In this document: positions 57,868-64,000 of the stretch, in pieces
Layout of the letters: each line of letters opens with the position of its first letter
Position numbering within the stretch: position 1 is the stretch's first letter
Source: VGNY01 sp964549635
GTDB lineage: Bacteria > Chloroflexota > Dehalococcoidia > GIF9 > UBA5629
Reading direction: 5' to 3'
Assembly: GCA_964549635.1 (NCBI GenBank)
Contig: CAZJVJ010000001.1
Location: 237,650 to 301,649, forward strand
DNA length: 64,000 bases
Notes under the pieces: model-generated
Told to the model about the DNA's origin: nothing
Database searches by the model: none
The model's input: the letters and a program-made list of their open reading frames with translations, nothing else
Position numbers and translations under genes: made by a program

Positions 57868-58575
57868 TCAGAGCCGGACTGGCAAATCCGGATTATACAG
57901 ATAGACCAGTGAGTCTCGCGGGTCATAAAAGAGGGCCGCAGCCCTAATGTCGACACCTCTATCCTTAGCCCTTGACAGCAAATCGCAAAGCTCCGGGTCG
58001 CCCGCCCGGTTAGGTCTAAATGCTTCCACAGCCGGCAAGGCAGCCATGAACAAAATAGTGGCAGCACCTCCCTTCTCCCGGTGCTCAATAAGCTCTGTAA
58101 CATGCTTCCTGCCGCGAGTTGACGGGCAGTCCGGGTACTCAGCGTAGTGCCCCTCCCTGAGCACAGCGCTCTTGACCTCCAGATAAAGCCGCTCACCATT
58201 ACACATAAGCAAATAGTCTATAACAGAACTGCCCAGCTTTGCATTCCTCCTGATAATTCCGCATCCGGTCAACCAGCGGAACAAACCTGCCGCCAACGCC
58301 CTCTCAAAGGCTTTCATCTGAAACTGAGTATCGATGACCGCTGCCAGGTCGCCCTCCTTCACTGCAAACAACCTGTAGTCCGTCTTATGTTGAGGCCCAT
58401 TTTTGACGCAGAAACCTTTGTTGCCCTTCTGCAAGAACCCCTCCAGGCGCCCCGTATTGTTTATATGGGCCAGCGATAAATTATCCTCCACCTCTATCTC
58501 AACCACAAACCGATTGAGCCGCCGGATAATGGTGCACTCGAGAGGAAATTGCAGGCCAATGTCCACAGACCTCAC
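57868..58575 (-). CDS. sfsA: SfsA family (sugar fermentation stimulation) nuclease
   Basis: SfsA (235 aa) starts with GTG. It has LECTIIRRLNRFVVEIEVED, AHINNTGRLEGFL, IDYLLMCNGERLYLEVKSAVLREG and the C-terminal FYDPRDSLVYLYNPDLPVRL. The acidic and Lys residues in YLEVKS match the PD-(D/E)xK-like nuclease core. The physiological role of SfsA is unclear. It is separated by about 200 bp from the amidohydrolase gene, a gap in which nothing else is seen. Confidence 0.85.
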   Translation of the reverse strand: MRSVDIGLQFPLECTIIRRLNRFVVEIEVEDNLSLAHINNTGRLEGFLQKGNKGFCVKNGPQHKTDYRLFAVKEGDLAAVIDTQFQMKAFERALAAGLFRWLTGCGIIRRNAKLGSSVIDYLLMCNGERLYLEVKSAVLREGHYAEYPDCPSTRGRKHVTELIEHREKGGAATILFMAALPAVEAFRPNRAGDPELCDLLSRAKDRGVDIRAAALFYDPRDSLVYLYNPDLPVRL

Positions 58576-58632
58576 AGTTGAAGATTACCATTCCATAATG
58601 TTGGCAGACAACACAAATAGGTCAACTGCCTG

Positions 58633-59109
58633 CTAGCTAGCATAAACGGTCGGGTTAACTTCAGGCTGCTGTGGGTAATTCTTTGCTTCCTCTGCCGCCA
58701 AGGTTTCTAAGAACGCATAGAAACGGTTCAGGCTCTCCGCAGGCCCCTCAGGTAGTCCTGAACTGCCCACCCTCAGCCCCCAGTATCTGGCAAGTCCCTC
58801 CTGGCAATCTCGCCGGTACAGGCTGGGACTCCATTCCTTACAGGCGGATGGTTTGAAAGGATGAATGAGGCAGCGCCTCACAACAGAATTACCCGTATTT
58901 TCCAGAAAGACACAGGCACTGCCATTGCGACGGAGCAGTAAACTTTCAGGGTTAGGACCGTCCTGAACAACGTAACTAGAGACGAACTCTGTCCAGGTAA
59001 GTCCTAATCTGTCAGCGATGCGTCGCGCTTCTAAGAAGCTTATGCGCACGCCGTATTTGGTACAGCAGACCCCACAGCGAAAACATGGCATCGAATCCAC
59101 ATCTATCAT
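58633..59109 (-). CDS. YkgJ family cysteine cluster protein
   Basis: The 158-aa protein follows GGCGAGGTGAGGC. MPCFRCGVCCTKYGVRIS has the C-x2-C-x2-C-C signature, with further cysteines in CVFLENTG and CLIHPFKPSACKEWSP. These form the probable zinc or iron site of YkgJ/FliB-type proteins. Function is not known for this group. It is upstream of sfsA on the same strand. Confidence 0.83.
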   Translation of the reverse strand: MIDVDSMPCFRCGVCCTKYGVRISFLEARRIADRLGLTWTEFVSSYVVQDGPNPESLLLRRNGSACVFLENTGNSVVRRCLIHPFKPSACKEWSPSLYRRDCQEGLARYWGLRVGSSGLPEGPAESLNRFYAFLETLAAEEAKNYPQQPEVNPTVYAS

Positions 59110-59214
59110 GCCTCACCTCGCCATGTTTTTTCTTTTGGAAATGAGCGATTCTATAATATTTTAGTAAGTTGCTCTGAATACCGGCAAATGGTGGCTCTAA
59201 CCGGGCCCGGCTTA

Positions 59215-59874
59215 CTAAAGGACGAGCCCGTATCTCACGGTGTCCAAGAACCAATAATTGTCCCGTCTGATGACGCGGCTCTCAATGAGCCGTATCCGCT
59301 CATTAAAAATTGGGCCGCTGGTTACCAGCGTGTGGTATTCACCATTCTCACCACAAACATCAATACCTCTTTCTTTAAGGTACTCGATAAACGCCTCATC
59401 GACCGTTCTGCCCACCCAGCCTTCATCGATTAGCTCACATTTAGCGCTGACGATAACCGCTTCGAACCCCGCTCTGATGAAGGCAGATACCACGTCTTCC
59501 GGACTTCTACCCCAGAGTGGCTCAATTGCCTTAATGCCCAGTTCCCCGCACACCCTCTCCACCCAGTTTTTGTGCTCTTCAAGATATATATCTCCAAAAA
59601 TCATCCCTGCCACACCACCAGGCATGAGGCTCTCCACCGCTTCCTTAAACTCCCGTTCATATCCGTCCCAGGTAGTCTCCTTCTGAAGGAGAGGGATGCC
59701 TGTAGCCCTGCTTTGCAGTTGAATCAACCCGGCTTCGGTGCCGTGAAAACTCACTCTACGGAACTCTTTTGAGATAAAGTTTACCAGGGAAGAGACCTTA
59801 TAGCCTGCGGCAAGTGCTTCGTACAGCGCAAAGCAACTGTCCTTGCCGCCGCTCCACGATGCAAGATAGCTCAC
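59215..59874 (-). CDS. Dph6-like ATP-binding protein (diphthine-ammonia ligase family)
   Basis: The 219-aa PP-loop ATPase starts with GTG. SYLASWSGGKDSCFALYEA is the ATP-binding start, and AGMIFGDIYLEEHKNWVERVCGELGI, EPLWGRSPEDVVSAFIRAGFEAVIV and GENGEYHTLV are typical of MJ0570/Dph6 proteins. Dph6 amidates diphthine on EF-2 in eukaryotes and archaea. Bacteria do not make diphthamide, so this bacterial member must act elsewhere, perhaps in B12 metabolism or tRNA/cofactor amidation. Confidence 0.85.
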   Translation of the reverse strand: MSYLASWSGGKDSCFALYEALAAGYKVSSLVNFISKEFRRVSFHGTEAGLIQLQSRATGIPLLQKETTWDGYEREFKEAVESLMPGGVAGMIFGDIYLEEHKNWVERVCGELGIKAIEPLWGRSPEDVVSAFIRAGFEAVIVSAKCELIDEGWVGRTVDEAFIEYLKERGIDVCGENGEYHTLVTSGPIFNERIRLIESRVIRRDNYWFLDTVRYGLVL

Positions 59875-60368
59875 AGGGCTAATTTTAGCCTATTTCCCGC
59901 ATCAGACAAAACGCTAACACATAACTGCCCGGTTACCCTTGAAATTACTACACCCAAGCAATTACCCATAGATGAAGACCCACCTGAGACGACCACCACA
60001 ATTCAGAACCCTACAGGTCGAAAGGACGAGGCACAAGGCTATCTTGCGAATATGGAACACTGGAGGCACTTATCTACTGCTCTGGTATGTCACATCCCGG
60101 AATGTTTTGAATCCGATTCCTGCCATCACTTCGACGAAACTATGAAAGTCCAACTTGAACTGAAAAGCTATTTCACTTAATGCGTTGACGGGCGCCTTTC
60201 ATCATGGCTAAGCCTGAGGCTGTTTGACCGCATCGAATACAATTTTAAGCGGTGATGCCGCCGCACACCATAGAAAGAGCCATGCCAACGAATCCACTGT
60301 TATGCACCAGCCGGTCAGCCAGCCTATGCCTCGTGTGGGCCGCATAGCCGATTTTATTCATCTTAAGG
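59875..60368. other. Gene-free stretch of about 490 bp
   Basis: No supported gene. Short frames exist on both strands (for example one ending at TAA 60180 with ETTTTIQNP, and a 38-codon reverse frame with LVHNSGFVGMALSMVCGG near 60250-60360), but none has a ribosome-binding site or a recognised family. They may be remnants. No palindromes or repeats stood out. Confidence 0.4.
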
Positions 60369-60935
60369 TTATCCCACTCCAGCGGTGGGCGAAAAGGGGG
60401 GTGTCTCAGGTTTTATTCCGCCGTCCATTTCAAGCACAAGAGCTACGGCTTCAATAAAAGAGGCGGTAGCAGGCACAGACCTGCTTCCGGCTTCTTGTGT
60501 CACCTGCACAGCGGCGGCGCAGCCCGCCTGCTTCGCCAGTTGGACATCCATCTCGCTATCGCCGATGACATATGACCGCCTGAGGTCTATATCCAAATCC
60601 CGCGCAGCTTGTAGCACCAGCTTCGGCTTGGGCTTGCGACAGTCACAGTCATCATCGGGATGGTGGGGGCAGTAGTAGATGGCATCTACGCAAGCGTCAT
60701 ACTGCGCCAGCTCCTCCCGCATCTTCTGATGAATTCTGGCTAATGTCTCCTCGCTGAAGTAACCGCGTGCGATGCCGGACTGATTGGTGATGACGATCAC
60801 CTTGAAACCATTCGCCTTAAGCAACTTTATTCCCGCGGCTGCGCCTGGCAGAAGCTCAAAGTCCTCAGGGCGGCTGCAATAGGGCACATCCTTGGCTATT
60901 GTACCGTCCCGGTCTATGAATACCGCTTTATTCAT
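60369..60935 (-). CDS. gmhB: D-glycero-manno-heptose 1,7-bisphosphate phosphatase
   Basis: GmhB (188 aa) is a HAD phosphatase: FIDRDGTIAKDVPYCSRPEDF gives the DxD nucleophile, VITNQSGIARGYF follows, and the zinc loop CPHHPDDDCDCRKPKP is intact, as is VIGDSEMDVQLAKQAGC. It removes the C7 phosphate of heptose bisphosphate. It overlaps gmhA by ATGA. The last 16 residues after the barrel are proline-rich and non-conserved. Confidence 0.92.
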   Translation of the reverse strand: MNKAVFIDRDGTIAKDVPYCSRPEDFELLPGAAAGIKLLKANGFKVIVITNQSGIARGYFSEETLARIHQKMREELAQYDACVDAIYYCPHHPDDDCDCRKPKPKLVLQAARDLDIDLRRSYVIGDSEMDVQLAKQAGCAAAVQVTQEAGSRSVPATASFIEAVALVLEMDGGIKPETPPFSPTAGVG

Positions 60936-61513
60936 CCCTTATCTTGACCGAAAAGAGACTGTTCCACCAGATAGCAGACTATATGGCCGGCGGTGATATG
61001 GGCTTCCTGTATCCGTGGGGTATCCGTGGAAGGTACCGAGAGCACGTAGTTGGCCAAATCCTTCAGTCTTCCGCCACCGCCAGTAAAGGCTATCGTGATT
61101 GCACCCATGCGTTTCGCCTCCTCGACAGCGCGCAGAACGTTTGGCGAATTGCCGCTGGTGCTGATAGCGATTACCACATCTCCCCGATTTACTAATGCCC
61201 TCACTTGGCGCGTGAATACCTCTTCGTAACCGTAGTCATTGCCGATGGCAGTCAACGCGGAGGTGTTTGTCGTCAGAGCTATGGCTGGCAGGGGTGTCCT
61301 ATCTAGGTAAAACTTTCCAGCCAATTCACAGGCTATATGCTGGGCATCGGCGGCGCTACCGCCATTGCCGAACAGAAGCGCCTTGTTCCCTCTTTTGAAG
61401 GCTTCAACCAGCAGGTCAGCCATAGCCACCAGATTTGCTGCCTCCTTCCGCAGGCATTTCTTCAGCTCAATGCTGGCTTCAATCTGTCGTACAATCTCGG
61501 CTTCTCGCTTCAC
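60932..61513 (-). CDS. gmhA: Sedoheptulose-7-phosphate isomerase
   Basis: GmhA (193 aa) starts with GTG after AGGAAA. It is a SIS-domain protein: LFGNGGSAADAQHIACELAGKF, TTNTSALTAIGNDYGYEEVF and VVIAISTSGNSPNVLRAVEEAKRMG, then EAHITAGHIVCYLVEQ. It converts sedoheptulose 7-phosphate into heptose 7-phosphate, the first step of the nucleotide-heptose pathway. It sits between hddA and gmhB. Confidence 0.93.
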   Translation of the reverse strand: MKREAEIVRQIEASIELKKCLRKEAANLVAMADLLVEAFKRGNKALLFGNGGSAADAQHIACELAGKFYLDRTPLPAIALTTNTSALTAIGNDYGYEEVFTRQVRALVNRGDVVIAISTSGNSPNVLRAVEEAKRMGAITIAFTGGGGRLKDLANYVLSVPSTDTPRIQEAHITAGHIVCYLVEQSLFGQDKG

Positions 61514-61521
61514 GCTTTTTC

Positions 61522-62538
61522 CTATCTTGGACTTACTTCCCAGGTCTGCAGACCGCTGAACTCAAAGGCAAAGCTGATTACCTTGCCGCCTAGCTCTTCA
61601 AGCTTCTGAGCCAGAATATGCCTCTTATCAAACTGGCACAGCAGCAAAAAATAACCACCGCCTCCGGCACCAAGCAGTTTACCACCAATGGCGCCATTCC
61701 CCCTAGCAACCTTGTAGAGCTCATCAATATCGGGGGTGGTTACCTTGCTAGAAAATCTCTTTTTGTTCTCCCACGCCTGGTGCATAAGTGAGCCGAATTC
61801 ATCTATTTGTCCCAGAAGGAGAGCGTTCTTCATGGCAAAGGCCAGCGCCTTGGTTTCATCAAATGCGCGGACGACTTCTTCCTTCCTCTCTGTATATCCC
61901 TTCATCTGGTCAGTGATGATTCCAGCCGAGAGCCTGGTCTTTCCTGTATAGCACAGCATAAGCCGGTACTCCAGCTCGTTAAGCACCTCCCGCCTAACAC
62001 GGAGAGGATTGACGATAGTCGTGTCACCATGAAACTCGATGAAATTGAAACCGCCAAAAGAAGCGGCATACTGGTCCTGTTTGCCGCCCTTGATGCCAGC
62101 CTCCTCTCTCTCAATGCGGTAGGCAAGCTCGGCGATATCGTAATCGCTGAGGGGCATCTTAAGCCAGTGATTAATAGCGCCAACCAGGCTCACCGTAATT
62201 GCCGAAGATGAGCCCAACCCGGAGCCCGGCGGCATGTCGCTGTGCAAAAAGAGGTCAACTCCACTCTTTACCTCCATCAACTTGAGGGCTGCCTTGACCA
62301 GGTCCAGCTTCCCATCGTATTCCATTTCCTGAGTAAGCGAAAACCTTGCCAGCAGGTCGTAGTCCAGCGAGGTGACATTCACCTGGTTATCCCCCCGGAC
62401 AACCAGGTTACAGTAAGCATACTTATCAATGGTGGCGTTGAGGACAGCGCCACCTTTTTCCTGGGGGTACGGTGGTACATCTGTCCCCCCACCACCGAAG
62501 CTGATCCGCAGCGGTGCTTTAGCTCTTATAATCGCCAT
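61522..62538 (-). CDS. hddA: D-glycero-alpha-D-manno-heptose 7-phosphate kinase (GHMP kinase)
   Basis: HddA-type kinase (338 aa). The GHMP motif DMPPGSGLGSSSAITVSLVGA is near residue 105, with AKAPLRISFGGGGTDVPPYPQEKGG at the N-terminus and KLLGAGGGGYFLLLC near the end. It phosphorylates heptose 7-phosphate at C1 for GDP- or ADP-heptose. With gmhA and gmhB next to it three of the four pathway steps are covered. The nucleotidyltransferase (HddC) may lie past the window. Confidence 0.92.
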   Translation of the reverse strand: MAIIRAKAPLRISFGGGGTDVPPYPQEKGGAVLNATIDKYAYCNLVVRGDNQVNVTSLDYDLLARFSLTQEMEYDGKLDLVKAALKLMEVKSGVDLFLHSDMPPGSGLGSSSAITVSLVGAINHWLKMPLSDYDIAELAYRIEREEAGIKGGKQDQYAASFGGFNFIEFHGDTTIVNPLRVRREVLNELEYRLMLCYTGKTRLSAGIITDQMKGYTERKEEVVRAFDETKALAFAMKNALLLGQIDEFGSLMHQAWENKKRFSSKVTTPDIDELYKVARGNGAIGGKLLGAGGGGYFLLLCQFDKRHILAQKLEELGGKVISFAFEFSGLQTWEVSPR

Positions 62539-62648
62539 GTCAGTTTCTAATTAGAAATTAGACAAGGTCCGCAGTAGGCAATTAGTATAAAGTTCACTAA
62601 AAGCAGTCTCATACACCTTTAAATTCCGTAGGATTTTACTTGTTACAT

Positions 62649-64000
62649 CTACCCCCTAGCAGGCTTGTAGCACAAGATGGGATATCCGAAGTCCTTAAAC
62701 TCATAGCCGAACTGTGTCAGAAACTCCCTGACGGGCTCGGCAGTGCTCAGGTTATGACATCCTGCTCCATGCGGCTCAAAATATATCACGGGTGATTTGG
62801 ACATAATCACGTCCTTAGCCCCGAAAACTACTCTGTGCTCATTTCCCTCCACATCAATCATGATGGCATCAGGTGGCTTACAAATTCCGCTGGCAACAAG
62901 ATAGTCTATACTATAGCCGTTTACAAACACTTTCTTCACCACCTTGTTGCCATGGTAAGTTGCGTTATATTCATAAAATGAGCTACGCGCCGCATCCGAT
63001 GATATGTTGAACTCTCGTATACTACAGCACTCGTCTAAAGCGAAATTTAAAGGAATTACCCTATTTTTTAGCCCCATTAGCTCAATGTTTTCGACGAGCT
63101 TAGCGAACAAATCTGGGTTTGGCTCGAAAGCATATATCAGAGAATCAGGTATTTTTTCAGCTAAAAGGATGGAGTAGATGCCCAGGTATGCGCCAACATC
63201 GTAAATTATACTCCCTGGTGGGATGTGCGACGGCAAGAGCTGACACAAGACATCATTCCTAGCTGCCTCAAGTTGGTATTTTAAGCGAAAAGCCTCTTGA
63301 CTCATGTTGAGCCCATAGCCGTTTAGACCCTTGTGTCGCAGTACCCTCTGCATAAGTCTGACCACAGGATAAGGCATAAACGTACCCACAGATCCTTTTG
63401 TCCACCGTTTCGCTTTCCCGAAGAAGCTTCTCCACCCCTCATCGATAATCGTCCTGACACCTATCAACACCAGGTCGTAAAAAGACCGGCGCCTGGTCCC
63501 CGGTGGTAGCAGCTTGGCAACAATGCGATAATACCTGGTCAAAATCCTCCAACCCAAGCTCTGCTGAATAGACAACGCAAATTCCTTTAGTCCGTTGGCG
63601 TTAGCCTGTACCTCAACCCCAATCAAAACGCCGATGTCAGCCTTAAGCTCCAGCAGTTGCCGAATACCTTTCTCCAGTTCCACAAAGTCGTAATTAACGC
63701 GTCTACTCGCCGAAATTGAATGGTCCCTATCGGCAAGCGAGCTATAGATCCGGTCATATTGTTCTACCGCGTATTCCAGTGAATAGCGTCTCTCAACTGT
63801 TGCCCGACCATTTTCGGACAGCCGCCGGGCGAGGGTTTCGTCATTCATCAGCATAACCACCTTCTCTGCAAATTCACGAGGTTCATCGGCGATTAGAATG
63901 TCCTCGCCGTCAGTGTAATGAAGCCCTTCAGCACCGATGGTGGTTGCAACTACTGGTATGCCGGCAGCCCACGCAGTCGGAATCTTGACCCGTGCACCAG
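62649..64000 (-). CDS. Glycosyltransferase-FkbM methyltransferase fusion, N-terminus beyond the window
   Basis: The reverse frame is open from the window edge to 62649 (about 450 codons visible). The first part is the C-terminal end of a GT-B glycosyltransferase (IPTAWAAGIPVVATTIGAEGL, then NGRATVERRYSLEYAVEQYDRIY). A helical linker follows, then a FkbM-type methyltransferase (about 235 residues) with SIIYDVGAYLGIYSILLAEKI, YAFEPNPDLFAKLVENI and PDAIMIDVEGNEHRVV. It probably adds and methylates sugars on a surface glycan that uses the heptose made by the next genes. Confidence 0.88.
   Translation of the reverse strand, partial: GARVKIPTAWAAGIPVVATTIGAEGLHYTDGEDILIADEPREFAEKVVMLMNDETLARRLSENGRATVERRYSLEYAVEQYDRIYSSLADRDHSISASRRVNYDFVELEKGIRQLLELKADIGVLIGVEVQANANGLKEFALSIQQSLGWRILTRYYRIVAKLLPPGTRRRSFYDLVLIGVRTIIDEGWRSFFGKAKRWTKGSVGTFMPYPVVRLMQRVLRHKGLNGYGLNMSQEAFRLKYQLEAARNDVLCQLLPSHIPPGSIIYDVGAYLGIYSILLAEKIPDSLIYAFEPNPDLFAKLVENIELMGLKNRVIPLNFALDECCSIREFNISSDAARSSFYEYNATYHGNKVVKKVFVNGYSIDYLVASGICKPPDAIMIDVEGNEHRVVFGAKDVIMSKSPVIYFEPHGAGCHNLSTAEPVREFLTQFGYEFKDFGYPILCYKPARG

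Noticed and set aside
59940..60180. Forward frames between the Dph6-like gene and gmhB
   Set aside because: Two overlapping frames are open, but neither has start signals or a recognised family; treated as non-coding.
1..64000. CRISPR arrays, tandem repeats, rRNA genes or phage modules
   Set aside because: No regularly spaced direct repeats, rRNA segments, integrase, capsid or terminase genes were seen on reading both strands.

Overview
The window is 64 kb of bacterial chromosome at roughly 50% G+C. It has dense gene packing, many ATGA/GTGA/TGATG stop-start overlaps, frequent GTG and TTG starts and good Shine-Dalgarno sites. The gene content points to an anaerobe of the Chloroflexota, most likely class Dehalococcoidia or a relative: tungsten aldehyde ferredoxin oxidoreductase, a 4-hydroxybutyryl-CoA dehydratase-family enzyme, several CaiB-type CoA-transferases, an NrpR-type nitrogen regulator, DUF6485, QueH and heptose-nucleotide genes. 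This taxonomic call is inference from gene content. I could not compare against genomes.

Layout. (1) 1-8732, minus strand: lactate-utilisation LUD genes (lutB partial plus a second LUD protein), a LarA-like nickel racemase, an Smr protein, TilS, a histidine phosphatase with an AUC start, an M48 protease, DUF2344 and a CNNM/CorC membrane protein. (2) 8918-18239: a PLP decarboxylase, a TauE/SafE exporter, two small genes, then an acyl-CoA group (CaiB transferase, APC permease, enoyl-CoA hydratase, amidohydrolase) and a saccharopine-dehydrogenase-like protein. (3) 18373-20912: iron uptake (Fur, FeoA, FeoB) behind a promoter with a perfect palindromic operator. (4) 21031-28110: lipid and isoprenoid genes (PlsC, IspH), HIT and RAM proteins, a second CaiB, then NrpR-hisF-glutamate synthase. 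(5) 28355-38350: anaerobic acyl-CoA and aldehyde metabolism (AbfD-like dehydratase, 3-hydroxyacyl-CoA dehydrogenase, AOR with a GltD-like flavoprotein, FAH protein, acyl-CoA dehydrogenase), interrupted by a decayed IS481-type transposase. (6) 39252-46235: HD protein, QueH, MFS, then nitroreductase, cobA-hemD, hemB and hemL for tetrapyrrole synthesis. (7) 46371-51101: two thiolase-fold proteins, two DUF35 proteins and a two-subunit CoA-transferase. (8) 52089-56805: a ferredoxin protein, TspO, and a sulfur/selenium cluster (YedE, TusA, class V aminotransferase, DUF3343) preceded by an apparently structured 5' leader. (9) 56837-64000, minus strand: amidohydrolase, SfsA, YkgJ, Dph6-like ligase and heptose genes gmhB-gmhA-hddA next to a glycosyltransferase/FkbM fusion cut by the window edge.

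The two most interesting parts are these. First, the 46.4-51.1 kb gene block: both thiolase-fold proteins lack the nucleophilic Cys and the GHP His, and the CoA-transferase beta subunit has Gln for the catalytic Glu. Those losses, plus two DUF35 partners, suggest a C-C lyase/hydrolase module rather than ordinary thiolysis. Second, the approximately 220-nt leader upstream of yedE has a long closing helix, an eight-codon leader ORF and mutually exclusive helices next to the ribosome-binding site, which looks like an undescribed regulatory RNA. No CRISPR array, rRNA or convincing tRNA was seen.
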